Assembly (NCBI RefSeq): GCF_001949145.1
Contig: NW_019091691.1
Location: 37,855-101,854 of the forward strand
DNA: 64,000 nt
Reading direction: 5' to 3'
From: Acanthaster planci
Lineage: Eukaryota; Echinodermata; Asteroidea; Valvatida; Acanthasteridae
Below are positions 1-11,570 of the stretch, piece by piece; position 1 is the first letter of the stretch; the number at the start of each line of letters is the position of its first letter. Under the pieces are notes generated by a model, which did not search any database, had not been told where the DNA came from, and saw nothing but the letters and a program-made list of their open reading frames with translations. Made by a program: the position numbers and the translations under genes.

Positions 1-644
1 TCCTCTCGCTGCAGTCCAATGGAGGGTCTTCATAATACGGCCAAACTTTGTCTCATCGGGGTACTGGGTCAGAAACTCGTCAATCCCATCGAGAATGACA
101 AGTACCTTTTGGGGGTTGGCGTCAATAAACGAAACCAAATCAGCTTTGTTGATGTTTGTACGTAGTCTCAGCAGTTGATCATAAATCGCGCCAACGAGGT
201 CAGACTCCTGGTGAAAGGGTCCCATTCGCAGAGATCCAACAAACTTAAATTGCTGCAGTACGGGACTGGAACCAGCTGCCCAATCGTACGTAATGTTTTC
301 CAAAAGAAAGGCTCTGTCTTCGTCATCTCGCCCAGAGAGAAAGACCACTTCAAATGGATTGCCGTCTTGTTTTTTCCTGCCGAAAATATCCTCATATTTT
401 AGTACGCTTTTGCCACTCATTTCAGACAAGAGCTTGGGCAATACCATCTCAGTCTTATCATCCACCCATTTGATTATTTGTGCATAACTACCTGTTGTCG
501 TGTACAGTGTCTTTAATACCTCTTCGCATTTATCAGCAGCATGTTCGGCTGGGTCGCCACTGTAAACCGTTGTTTCTGAGCTGGATCGTCGAAATTGCTT
601 TTGCTGTGGCAATTTCATCGCTCCGCTTATGTCCTTCTCACCAC
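1..644 (-). CDS. Gene 1 NACHT exon, partial
   Basis: Open through the window edge. The acceptor (tgcacag) precedes 644 and the exon enters in phase 1. It encodes about 40 residues of lead-in (SSETT...YTTTGSYAQIIKWVDD), then the NACHT start. The segment at about 305-345 reads SGRDDEDRAFLLENI where NACHT proteins have GxxGxGK(S/T), so Walker A is absent. The following YDWAAG and the Walker B segment VILDGIDEF (about 70-112) are typical of NACHT. Gene 1 keeps the best Walker B of the three copies. Confidence 0.85.
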
Positions 645-3600
645 CTGTGCAACAAATAATTATTGGATCAAATAGATGGTTACGTTTAGATAGTTACCTC
701 ATGCGAAGAAAACACTCGCGTGATAGGTGTACAAATAACAATCGCATAATTCTAAATGAGAAGTGGACCATTTTCAAGTTCTAGAAAAAAATCATCGCCG
801 GAGTAGCCTAGATAGTCAGGTAAAAAAGCCAGATCTATTGGTTGCCCTCAAGATTCATGGAGGGCATATCTTCGTAATTTTGTAGCCTGGGCCTTTGCAA
901 TTAAATCTGTGGTTTTTATCCTGCTATCATTTGATAATCTTTGCAATGGCTATAGCTATACCTATGGTCATACGTGATGCCTTTGTTGCCTCTTCAAATC
1001 GACCAGCACCCACTTCAGCGGGATAGTCACTACCAGTCGTAGTAACTGAGTCGTCTTCTCCGAATTGTCCTGGCTGCATTTTCGTCTTATTGCTTGCATC
1101 CTGTCCATTACCTGTGCAAACATGATTGAACCAAGAGGCGTGTTCATATATTAAGGCACTTTTCCAGCAGAGTTACATTTTTTTCAGCTTTACTCTTCAT
1201 TTCGGATCAATATAATTCACGCACGACTTCGGTGTCCAAGCCCTAAATAAAAAGGCTGATTTGGAATGTGCATAGTGTACACTTTACATGCAACATCTTT
1301 TCTCCTCATACTTTCTAACGATTAGGGTCGCTAGAAATAACAATAGATTAGATCGGCAGTACTTCTAAACTCACATATCTGTGGAAAGTGACTGTGAAAG
1401 CTTGACTGTTAAACAAATCGTGTATAGGCCTACTTACGTTCATACTTTTCCAGCTCATCGAAAAATCTACAGGCCTGTTCATAGTCTTTTTCCGGTATAG
1501 TCACTCGGATGGCCAAGCCAGTCTTATCTTCTGTTGTAAGTTCATCCGTGATGAAAATCTCTGTCAGTTTCTTTGCGAGTTCTCCAGTAGAGTACGTAAG
1601 CCATAGACACTCCAAACCGACCCGACTCTCAACACGAAAGATGAACGTCACCGATCCGCGCGTCACATCGTGAAGATTCACTTGTTGCCATTTGTCAAGA
1701 ATTTTGAGGATTTTTTCGGCAACAACTTCTGGGCCATAAATTCTCATTTGGTATAATATAAAATCCTCCAACTTCTCAGTTAAAATGTCGTCAATTTCGT
1801 CCGTGTTTGTGACATCCGTTCTCATTCTTACCAAAGGCCGTCCTGTTTGAGAGACAAACAAATGTGTTGTTAATTTGCATGCTCTCCACTGCTGACTGCT
1901 GTCATTGCCATAATCTGCCTAGGTAGCGATTTTGTGGTCATGTTAATAAAGGAAAACTATGTACTTTGCTGGTCTGAAACATTATAACTGGCTCAGGCAG
2001 GACAACAGATCCAACTAATGCCCTGGCATCAGTGAAACGACAGAAACCCTTTTGTAAACACTAATCGGATTTTCAACTTTATAACACTAAATTTGTACCT
2101 GTATCAGATTTTAGTCGGGTAATATTATTTTCTTTCATGTGAACACATGTATTATTTCCACTGGCCTTCCTATGAGTATAAAGGACTCGTTTATGGTCAT
2201 GTTGTTCGGTCCAGCGGGAGACGTTGAGACGCTTGATGGCGGCAAACACGACGGTCCTTTTTGGTTGATATGAGCATACGCTTACAGTTCCAGACATTCC
2301 CTTTAATTTTGAGCACGCGCATAACAGTGGAAAGAACCATTTTGTCGGCCCTCATCACGCATCTGAGAAACGAAATAAAAATGTCAAAATGAACTTCGCA
2401 TTGTTCATTCTAAATTTGTTGTTGGCGGTATTGTTTTAATTTTGTTTTGTTTTGCTTTTGATAGGCTATTCAAGAAAGTATGTATTTGTATTGCAGAATT
2501 GTTGTGTTATCTTTAAGTTAGTAATCGTTAAGATCGAGAGAGTCCCTAAATCCAAGCTGACTAGATATGCATCATGACCTGTTATACATTAAATTTGTTA
2601 TCGTGGAGGTAGGGAGGTATCCTGGCTAAGGCGCAGTTTTCTTGAAAAAATTAAGCATCTCTGTGTTTTGCAGACTAACATTTGTAGAGGAAATTTATGT
2701 TTATTTCTATTTTTTATATTTAATTTTCCAAACAAGTTGAAACTTATGAAACTTTTGAAGATGCAAGGCCAAGGATGGGATGATGTATTTGTATGGGTCG
2801 GTATGATGGGAACATCCGTACACTGCTAGACCCTCGTGATCCCTCCATCTGCGACCCTCTTTGCCTTCGTCCTTATGAGACACAACATTGACACCGCTGC
2901 CCTCAGCGAGACCGTCTGGCTGGTTAAAGGACTCTCTTACGGAGGTCGAAACAGCTTCCAGAGGACGCAGCTCGAATTTGTGATGTTGCTTTTGCGATCA
3001 AGTCTTCTTTTCTGAACCGTCTACCAGAGTCTCCTGTCGGCAACAGCGAGCGGCTTATGACGCTGCCTGTCCCTCTCGCAAACGGGAGACACGCCACAAT
3101 CTTCAGTGCCTATGCATCAACTTTCAAGTGAAGACAATGGAGACACATTTTACGATCTCCTTGAAGCCATCGTACGTGACACCCCGCAGTCAGACAAGGA
3201 GACCCTTTTAGGTTTCAATGTGCGTGTTGTAACCAACCATGTTGTTTGGGGCGGTGTCATTGGCAGACATGGTGCTGGTTTCGCCGTCGCTAATGGCCTC
3301 CCTTTTCACCTTTGTGCTGATGATGATCTATCCCTAATAGAGTCGTTCAGCTGCCCAACAAGCTGAAAACGACACGGATGCATCCGCAGTCTAAGCATTG
3401 GCATCTTACTGACAATGTCAATGTCCGATGCAGAGACCTGCAAGATGTGACCATCACCAGGATCAAGCGTGGTGCTGACTGCTCTACTGATCTTCGACTT
3501 AACCATTCCATCCTCAACTTTAAGATCAAAATACCTGTTCGGGAGACAAGCAGTTGGAAGCAGATTGAGTGTACGCGACGCGACCAAGGTAACCGGCAAG

Positions 3601-6600
3601 CTCCTTCAACCACTGATGTCACTGCTGTCCCCATCGACAGCACTCCTACGGCGCAAAAGGGGAGCCCTGTTGACAACTGTCCTTGACGCTGCTGTTGTCA
3701 CTCTTGGATTAACAGCCAGGCGCCACCACGACGACAATGTCCCTGATTTTCATCTGCAGCAAAGGAAAAATGCTGCCCACAATGCAGCCATAAACAACCC
3801 ATCCGCTGCTGTGCTTTGGTTCCGGTTTGTCCATATGAAGCAAGATATGGGACGGAGAGCACCCCACACCTTTCTTATGGTCATTGTTTGATCAGAATCT
3901 CAGGAATTCTTTACAGCCATCTAGGGGTGATGTGTTAGGTAACAGTAGACCAAGTCTAGAGTGTGTATAGGGATCGGATATGGGGGGGTACCCCTCCGTC
4001 CCATATCTTGCCGGGTATAAGTTTGTCAGGCTGCACTCCGTTGCACAGATCTGTCTCTGTCAAATGGAGAATGAATGCCGAAGAGACAAGGCGCGCAAGA
4101 TCCAGCGTATTGTAGACAATCAAGATCTCTACGGTTTTTATGACGCTGTTTACACGGCGATTTGAGCGATCAAACTGGAAAATGTGGTTTCGTAACTGGT
4201 CGAAATGGAATGCCACATTGGTTTCTTGATGGAAGAGGACGTCTGACGAGAAAACTATTGGCAAAGCCCACTCGCCACTCAATCAAGCCATAGTAATTAA
4301 TCCAGCTGCGGGTCTGCACTTGGCTTGTAACAACATCCCATGAGATGCGATAAGAGTAGCTGAAATAAAGAGATCCTCGAAATTCTGGTTCGACCTGCCA
4401 AACAATCGGAGTTCAGGCTGCTGCACTCGGGTATTCTGGTAAACAAGAATTCGCGGCACACAGGATCCTCCATGCAAGAGTTGCCTTTGGACGTCTTGCC
4501 CACCGAGTGTTTCTAAACCACAACCTCACAGTTAGCAAGAAGGTCGCTGTTTAAAAGGCTGTATGTGTAAGCACGTTATTGTACGGCTGGGAGGCCTGGA
4601 CAGTCTATCGTGCCCATGTCAGGATTCTCGAGACGTTCCACATCAGTTGTCTCCAGCGGTTCTTGGCCTCACTTGGGAAGACCGCGTACCTCATAACACC
4701 ATTATCCTGCAAAGGGCTGGTGCCGTCAGTGTAGAAGATCTCGTCATCCGCAGACAGCTCCGGTGGGTAGGGCACGTAGTCAGCATGTCCAAGAATCGAC
4801 ATCCCGATACCTTGCTGTATTGCAAACTCGTCAACAGAATTCGTAAGGTCGGGTGCCAGAAGAGAAGAGACGACATTTCGCTCATCTGCCTGGAGCAGCT
4901 CGCGTCAGATTGCTCAAAATAGCGTGCAATAATTATTTCATTCATATACAACAGTTCAGGTATTCGAAACCGGTGTTGGGAAACTGTTGAATCACAATGT
5001 AAGCGAGGTCAACGTACTGGCATGCAATTTATTTTGTTTGTATGCAACCTGTTGAACCTTGCTCAGCTCGTATGGAAAATACTGTCAAGCTCCGTGACGT
5101 CTATTTGCCAGCGTTGGCACGATCTTGGTGCATATGGTGTGTGTATGGAATGGTAAAGCGTACATATGTATGCGATGACACTTCAGAAAAGTGCGTGAAA
5201 TGTATAACCAAGTACACACACCAGTGTATTATTCCTTCCCTGTAATTATTATGAGAGATGGTCAATTGGAAGAGAAGATAGATACTATAAGTAAAGGAAT
5301 AGTGAGCTATGACGGAGGTTTAGATAAGTGTAGAGTGTTGTTATGAATATAAAGTACAAAGCATGGGAGGGCGAGGAAGAAGTTATAAGTGCCTCTCGTA
5401 GTCGCTGTGAGGAGAAACGCAGTCGCTTGAACCAGTAGAATAATGTATATTGTTGTATGATCGTTAACCTGGTTATCGTTAAGATCGAGGCAGATACGCC
5501 GCCCGAGATATACTTCACAACATATACGTTGAATTTGTCATGAAGTACGTAAGGTTTAAAGCTTTCTAGTTGGGGTGCCTGTGAAAGAGTATGACGACTA
5601 TTTTAGGAGTAGCTCCTGCATGTAAATAGATATATCACACCTAGCAAGAGGGCAGCGAAAGAAGGTTTGGTTAGAGTAAGTCTAGACAGCCAGCTTCATA
5701 ATATAGAGAATGTATAAATACATGTTAGGTGTTTTTAGTGGAATTTTGGTTGAAGTGCCTCCACAATTAAAAGTAGTAAAAAGTGTTAGTTGGATTTCTT
5801 TTCTTTTTTGAAAGGATCTTATTTGCCTTAGAGCCTATTCGATTGAGTATGCATTTATGAGATTGTTTATGAATACTAGGCCTATCTTACCTTCACTAAT
5901 TTAAAAGTAACGAGTTATTGAAGAAGCGAGGGGTCAAGTTGAAAAACTTCATATCTTTACGCTTTCAAATTATTACCGGTATTTACCTGCACTACTTTCT
6001 TGCACGTTGAGATTAATGTTAACAGTCGAGCCCACAATCGTAGAGTTATGTTCACCAGTAACGTTTATGGCGCCAACGGAAGCCGGTTGCAGAGATCCAT
6101 GACTGTGAACAGCTGATATCGCTGACGGTGTTCCTACACGTAGCTGTGCCACCAAATCAATGATACCTTGAACTATGCTTGGGTTATCCGTTACCTGCTG
6201 CTGGCCCAAGGTTGGCAGTTCCCTGCCCATTTCCTCTTGTTGTGTCTCCTCAGTCTGACCCGTGTGTACACTGTCTATCTGCGTCTGTCCTGGAGTATGT
6301 ACATGGTGTTTTGCCACTCGTATCCTGTCGTTATCACAAACCTGCTCTTGAGGGGGTTGATGCTCCTTCAATAATGCAACCCCTTTTTGCTTGCTGTGTC
6401 CTTCTATTGCCTCCTCGTCTTGTTTGTTTGGCTTCTGTCTTTCCAGATAAAAAGCCTGGGGTTGTCCTAGTGCCTTCTCCTCGCACGGTGACTGTGGCTG
6501 CGTGTTCTGGTCTTGTATTCCTACGCCTTCTTGTTTCACTGGCTCAGATGTCTCCAAACTACAAGCCTGGTCCTGTTTCAGTCTCTCACCCTCATTTGAT

Positions 6601-9600
6601 GTCGCGAAACCTGTATCCTCTTGACAAGTTTCTGAAAGATGAGTCGATGAAATAGCTGAAATATTAGGACAGAATGTGGTCTATCACCCGACGTAAAGAT
6701 GCACATTTCGTGGAATTATGTAATTGAAAGCCCAGTCTTAGTACATTTCATTTTCTCTTAAAGTTGAAAATGAAAGCTCACAAAAGAAAGTCCTAATTTT
6801 CCATCTTGAGGGTTCTTGGAATTCACTGGGTTCAGTCGGTTACTGCAAATGACATCTGCCAGAAATTTCCAGTTTCACATAGAAATGAAAAAAATCAGAC
6901 GAATATATATAAGCATTCGTCCTGAACAGAGGTATTTTCACAAAATCGTCAGGATTTTGCGCAAGCTTACCTGGTAACAACAGGGCCTGCTCTGAAAGCC
7001 CGATGGCCCGCAACGCCTCTCTTAGCTTCTCAAGCCCTTCTTTACGGTTTTCCTGCCCATTCCACCAGGACAGTAGCATTTTGTGGCTGCGTTCTTTGTT
7101 GTTTTTACGGAGGGTTTGGAAGTCCTTGATTTTTGAGTCTTCATATCCTAGAACTTTTGCCAGTTCTATCCAGAAATCTTGAACTTTGGAGGACAGGTCC
7201 CGGAGCAACTCATCATCAACTTGGCCTTTGTCTTTTACAACAAAATAATAAAGCCTCTTATTACAGTAAACTGCTAAATGCTTTCTCGATTTGTTCAATT
7301 TAAAGATACAAGGAATTACATGAAGAATGCTAAACAGGATGCCAGTTATTTAAAAAAACAACAACGTTCCAATATTATGTACAAAAACAAGAACTTGATG
7401 CCTAGACAACTTTATATGGTGTCTAACATAGCAGTATTCAAAAATTCATTTTCTTTCAATTGTTTCATTTTTCGGACAATTTCTTTTTAGCGTGGTATTT
7501 TCGTGAGGATTGGACTTCACTTTCTTGCGCTTCTTCAGGATTCTAAGGACTAAATCTGACGTGTTTTTTGTCAATAACGTGACACTCAAATTTTCTGATA
7601 CAAAAACGGATGAGTGCTCTTTAAAATTACAAAACCAGTGTACGAAAGTAAAGTGCATCTGACTATTGTGAAAGTAATATGATTCTATTTTTTTAGGATT
7701 AAGTGTTCCTTTTGCCATCACGTTGTCGAGCTGATCACACTGAGGGTAGAAACAGCAGTGAGTTCAATTTCATCATTTAACGTCATTCGACCTGTGGCTA
7801 CCTTTTGGTCCACCACCGCGTAGGCAGTCGGTTGACTGACGAAGTAATATATTCTCATCCTGTTGTATTCCACAGTCATTCAGTGTCAGCATGTCACAGA
7901 GCTGGCAAGAGGTTAAAAGAGCAGAATTGGCATCTTTAACATTATCTTTCCATTGACTGTGATCCGGGGTCTACTCTATTCAGGCAAAGATATTTTTGAG
8001 CACATCTTATGCAACTCCATACACAAAATCCATGGCATTGAAAACATGGATTTTTTGCTAACAATAAATTGTGGTGTTGGGCAAAACAGTTGAATTACTA
8101 ATAGAGTGCCAAACAATATATTTGTGCGTGGTTAAAATACGAAAGTCTACCTCTACCTTGAAGTTACGACAATTTCTCCTGATGTACAAACACTGATATT
8201 GGAGCTGGACACCAATCTTGTTGTGTATTAATTTTTTTAAGGCTGAGATGGACATCTCTGGATCCAGTTGAAAACAGAGTGCTTTCGGTCCACGAGGGAG
8301 CGGATTCCGGATAAAGATCTGCAGCTTCTGTTTCACATATCTGAAAATAAAAATTATTGTTATGTTCAGTGACATACATGTATTTCAAAATTAAGCAACC
8401 TGCTCATAACAAGGCTTTCAGATAAGGAATTTAAAGTTACGTAAGTGCAACTCACTAAAACAGCACACAATTTAATGTGTTCACAATTCAGTCAGATGAT
8501 TACTTCGGCCAGCATTGTCATATATTTTACCGCAAAGCCTGAGGTCCGTCAGTTTTACAGGCTGCCTCTTTCATCTGAGTCTGCGCCTCGGAAGTTGGTT
8601 CTCCTTTTTGTTTGCTCTGTTCCTCCGCTTTTGTTTCTTCATGTTGCTCTGGCTGGGGCCTTTCTGCTTTGTCTCTTGCCTGGCAAAGTTCTGTTTACGT
8701 ACAAAACGCTTGAAATCAGCAAGGCTTTTGATCGAAGGCTACCAATGCGATCTGGAAGTGTCAGTGTGAGGTGAAGTTTTAAAACAATATTAACAGTTTA
8801 CATCCGTCATTGCCTATTTGCTAACCAGGTAATTTTTTAGCTAAATCAGTAAGTTCCATGGTAGTAAGTGCTTGTCTCGGCTTCTGAAAAGCTTCATCTC
8901 GATCTTTCATCTTTATCCACCAATTAAGTAGCATCTGACAGATCGCCTTACAAGCGACCTTAATGTTGGCTTGGATTTCTGCATTTTGGCATCTTCGCAT
9001 CCCAGGTGTTTTGCTAGTTTCCTCCATAATGATCCAATTTTCGACAACAAGAGGCGAAGGCGGTCCTCATCGACTGTTGGTTTACCTGCCAAATGTATCA
9101 TTTTTTAATTCTTACGCACTTGTTTTAAAGTGCGAATTTTTATAGAATTAGAGTAATAATCTCTCCCGATTACCCACCAGTGGTAGTAAACCAGGCTTTT
9201 ACCACAAGATGTCTCTGTAAGAATTGTGCACACATACATTATAAATAGGAACCTCAAAAACAAAACAGCTTCAGGAGCAGGCTCGAGGGAACATTATGGA
9301 GGTTCACTCCCTCAGAGCAGTCGTTAGGGGAATAGCATAAACAATGCCCATTTTTCGAAGTGTTCTACCTTCCTTTTTCTTCATGTATCAATTTCCAGGA
9401 TTGATGTCCAGCCAACATTTGTAGCTTTGAAAGGCAATCACTGCAACATGTTACACACAGATATGCTGAGCCTCACTCATTAGCATGCCAAATATATATA
9501 TAAAATACGATCAAATATTACTTGCAAGTTTCGAATGTTGCCATTTTGCTGAAAAGGCTTCGTTAATTTAAATTAAAGCGTTGGGTAATTTGATTCGGCA

Positions 9601-11104
9601 TACAAGCGCAGCGATTGATGGTTGTTTAGGATTTAAGCTTTCTAAAACATTTAGACAGTTTTGCTGGCTTTTAGAAAATAAAAATTAGCATTATTGATAA
9701 TGCTCCTTTACCTTGTTTTGCATCATCAGATAGAACGAAATCCAGCAACTTATATCATTTCCAAGCCCCGAGGTTACAAATGATCGAAAACACCTGACTA
9801 GTCTTCGACTCCACCCATTTTCTATCACACAAACCTGACATTCCTGCACTTAATCCTTTACCATTTAGTCCGCCTTGAGTGGCATCATCAGTTGACAGTG
9901 AGATGTTCTCGTCTTTGTCAACGCCATTCTCGTGAAGTGTTAGCAAATCGCAGAGCTGACGAAGCAACCAGTCCAAAGAATGTCAGTACATTTGCGAATG
10001 AACGTTGAGGACGTCCCTCGCCTTTGGCTTGGGTAATATTATACATCGACTCCTCAATATGAACCCTTGTTAGTGGAACTTACCAAGTACTTTCCCTGCA
10101 GTTGGGGGAGGGTTCATTCTGGAGAAAATACCCACTTTGCCTGCAGGGCGATCACTTCCCAAACAATTTCCCGGGTGCAATTCCCCCCCCCCCAAATATA
10201 GGAACAGTTGGGACTGTGCCAACCACTATGAATGTGACCTTCCACTTAAATTTTGAAATAGTGTCACCGCCGACGCCGATCACTTCGTGATTGTAAGGCT
10301 TTGAGACAAAATGCGCACCCCTCTCCAACAAAAAAATGAACTTTTGTCTACCTGAATATTTCCTCGGACGTACAGACGTTGATGCTGAGGCCTGACACCG
10401 AGCTTCCTGCGAATCAACCCTTTCAAGGAGGCAATTGGTGTTTCGGGATCCAGCTCAAAACTAAGGGTCTTTGGTACGAGTGGAAGGTGAGTCTGGACAC
10501 AAAACCTAAGTTTCTTTTTTGTCCTTCTGGTGGCTCTGTAAAATAAGAAATAAATAGCTGAGCAGTTAGCAGAATACAACAAAAGAAAGTTTGTTTACAA
10601 GTGCAGCCTCGCTCTAACTGAAAGAAAATTACCTTCGCTTGTCCTTCACTTGTCATAAACAGTACGATTTTTCTCCAAATAGGCCTATGTTGCTGCTCGC
10701 GAGCGGTGTCAACTTTATAGTTATCGCGGTAACAATAACAAGTACGCAGTGGCGCTTTCCTGAAGAGGGAGTTTAGAAATTCGAATTCCCTAACTAACAC
10801 ACGAGTAAATATGCTTGTTCACTTCTTTCCCCATCATTCTCGTTTACCTTCTATTTGCAGATTGGCATTTCTGTTGAGGAGCAGTTGATGATGCTTGCGT
10901 TTTGTTCCCAGCATGCCGGTGGCAAGAAAGTGCCCTCCTGTATGGGAGTGCTGAAAGAAATGCGTCCTTCCTATATCTTTTAACTTTGTTCTCCTTAGTG
11001 ATGAGTTTTGCATTTGAGTGGTCGTACACGCCGGCCGTTGCCTTGTTGTCTTCATCCAGCTGTTTAATGGTCTTCAAAGGCATCTTCTTTGTGGGAGTCT
11101 GCAT
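1..11104 (-). CDS. NLR-like gene 1: UBL-DD(broken)-UBL-DD-TRADD-N-like-NACHT, 3' end outside window
   Basis: Spliced gene rebuilt from splice sites and comparison with two paralogues here. Exons, 5' to 3' on minus: 10848-11104, 10352-10535, 9862-9955, 8826-9085 (broken Death), 8531-8690, 8157-8340, 7802-7901, 6971-7231 (Death), 5987-6631, 1438-1842, 962-1111, and 1-644, which runs off the window edge. Introns are GT-AG, and phases join cleanly from the N-terminal exon onwards (2,0,1,1,2,0,1,1,1,1,1). The product would be a cytosolic NLR-like receptor with two ubiquitin-like folds, Death domains, a TRADD N-terminal-like fold and a NACHT domain whose P-loop is degenerate. Leucine-rich repeats, expected from the paralogues, lie beyond base 1. 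If the exon at 8826-9085 is included, the frame breaks; skipping it keeps the frame. Function in innate sensing or cell-death signalling is inferred from the domains. Confidence 0.8.
962..1111 (-). CDS. Gene 1 150-nt phase 1-1 cassette exon
   Basis: Between acceptor tttgcacag and donor ATAG|GTATAG there are exactly 150 open bases containing the peptide RFEEATKAS. Gene 2 has an exon of the same length, phase and position (23180-23329). The peptide resembles the start of the NACHT exon (GDPAEHAADRCEE...), so it probably came from a partial duplication. Being symmetric, it can be included or skipped without changing the frame. Confidence 0.6.
1438..1842 (-). CDS. Gene 1 TRADD-N-like domain exon
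   Basis: 405-nt exon bounded by ctcaaacag and GAAC|GTAAGT. The second half (GSVTFIFRVESRVGLECLW, STGELAKKLTEIFITDEL, IPEKDYEQACRFFDELE) is strongly conserved in all three genes. Its order of strand, helix, 'Y-x-x-G-x-L' and final strand resembles the alpha/beta N-terminal fold of the TNF-receptor adaptor TRADD. The first half is divergent here. The family call is recognition by eye, not a profile search. Confidence 0.65.
2818..4925 (+). mobile_element. Degraded non-LTR (CR1/L2-like) retrotransposon relic
   Basis: Plus-strand translations in several frames give fragments of a LINE polyprotein. These include endonuclease-like pieces (RHNIDTAALSET; SSEDNGDTFYDLLEAIVRDT; VWGGVIGRHGAGF) and a C-terminal piece typical of such elements (LLYGWEAWTVYRAHVRILE; RRQLRWVGHVVSMSKNR). 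The reading frame is broken repeatedly and most of the reverse transcriptase is missing. It lies in a gene 1 intron, antisense to the gene, and is surely inactive. Confidence 0.75.
5987..6631 (-). CDS. Gene 1 Q/E-rich linker exon with RHIM-like tail
   Basis: 645-nt exon (acceptor catctttcag, donor GCAG|GTAAAT), phase 1 to 1. It encodes a low-complexity Gln/Glu/Lys/Pro-rich linker. The last about 25 residues contain V-T-G-E-H-N-S-T-I-V-G-S-T-V-N, aligning with V-x-G-S-N-N-P-T-F-L-G-P-V-H-N in genes 2 and 3 while the rest of the exon has little similarity. That conserved tail may be an RHIM/amyloid-type assembly motif. Confidence 0.75.
6971..7231 (-). CDS. Gene 1 Death-domain exon, intact
   Basis: 261-nt exon, phase 1 to 1 (acceptor ttgtaaaag, donor CCAG|GTAAGC), coding 87 residues with the Death-domain pattern: FWIELAKVLGYEDSKI, then KMLLSWW, then LEKLREALRAIGL. 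Death domains form homotypic complexes in apoptosis and NF-kB signalling. It sits between UBL2 and the Q/E linker. Genes 2 and 3 have no such exon in the matching introns (25273-25605 and 39012-39306). Confidence 0.85.
7802..7901 (-). CDS. Gene 1 UBL2 second half
   Basis: 100-nt exon, phase 0 to 1. It encodes LCDMLTLNDCGIQQDENILL followed by a tail ending RGGGPK. It matches the ubiquitin segment from 'LEDGRTLSDYNIQKE' to the C-terminal Gly-Gly. The same exon size occurs at 25606-25705 and 38912-39011. Confidence 0.8.
8157..8340 (-). CDS. Gene 1 UBL2 first half
   Basis: 184-nt exon, phase 2 to 0. It encodes KQKLQIFIRNPLPRGPKALC and then FQLDPEMSISALKKLIHNKI, followed by a final strand: the beta1-beta2-helix-beta3 order of ubiquitin. 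The intron falls just after the position equivalent to ubiquitin 'AGKQ', as in all six UBL copies here. Confidence 0.82.
8531..8690 (-). CDS. Gene 1 acidic linker exon between UBL1 and UBL2
   Basis: 160-nt exon, phase 1 to 2. The reading frame fixed by comparison with gene 2 gives DKAERPQPEQHEETKAEEQS, matching DEVERLHPEKNDETRAEGQS in gene 2. It is Glu/Lys/Gln-rich and probably disordered. Confidence 0.7.
8826..9085 (-). pseudogene. Gene 1 second Death-domain exon, broken by a 1-base deletion
   Basis: Acceptor (ttggcag) and donor (CCTG|GTTAGC) are kept, but the exon is 260 nt while the intact Death exon at 6971-7231 is 261 nt. The first part reads SLWRKLAKHLGCEDAKM in one frame. The remainder reads MLLNWWIKMKDRDEAF...QALTTMEL in another frame. 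The shift lies near 8965-8985. It sits between UBL1 and the acidic linker, mirroring the intact Death exon after UBL2, so a UBL-Death unit was probably duplicated. An assembly error cannot be excluded. Confidence 0.75.
9862..9955 (-). CDS. Gene 1 UBL1 second half
   Basis: 94-nt exon, phase 0 to 1, encoding LCDLLTLHENGVDKDENISL and a tail ending DATQGGLNG. It is the C-terminal strand region of the first ubiquitin-like fold. The terminal glycines are less ubiquitin-like than in UBL2. Confidence 0.75.
10352..10535 (-). CDS. Gene 1 UBL1 first half
   Basis: 184-nt exon, phase 2 to 0, with acceptor ttattttacag and donor TTCAG|GTAGAC. It encodes KKLRFCVQTHLPLVPKTLSF, then ELDPETPIASLKGLIRRKLG and VRPQHQRLYVRGNIQ. 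The order and spacing match ubiquitin beta1 to beta3. Confidence 0.82.
10848..11104 (-). CDS. Gene 1 N-terminal basic exon
   Basis: Two possible starts, ATG at 11104 and ATG at 11083 (MPLKTIKQLDEDNKATAG). The donor AGAAG|GTAAAC leaves phase 2, which fits the UBL1 exon. A related peptide (MPQETIQQLDEDNKATAVMY) opens gene 3. It is rich in Lys and Arg. I do not recognise a family. Confidence 0.65.
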
Positions 11105-11570
11105 ACGGTACCGGTAGCCTAAGTTGAAAGAGTTTGAAATGGTTGCTGCAAATAAATTGACACATTATGTCATAAAAGGGATGATGCCAAAGTGGAGAGA
11201 AACTACATCACAGACAAAATTGAGAGGGGAACACAAAGGCATCCAGTTTGGAGGCGACACGTAAAACTCAATCACACAAGCGTACATTTGCTGACTTGGT
11301 ATGAAGCCCGAGAGGTTCTGCTTCCCGAGCTGATTTCATAAACTAACTTTTGTGATTTAACTAAAGAGGAATTTTTTTCATGGGTCCCTGTCCTCTCGTT
11401 CCACGGCACCAGGAATGGAAAGATAGACAAAGGTTTACAACTCAAGAAAACAAGTTTATTGGCCTTTTATCTCCCAAGGATTTTCTTAAAACAAAATCCT
11501 GTCGAATTTGAGATACATTTACAAATTGTGTATCCCAGCATGTTCCAAATGGGTCACTTAAAGGTACACC

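Noticed and set aside
6179-6655. 158-codon plus-strand open frame
   Set aside because: It lies antisense to the Q/E linker exon of gene 1; low-complexity codons keep the opposite strand open.
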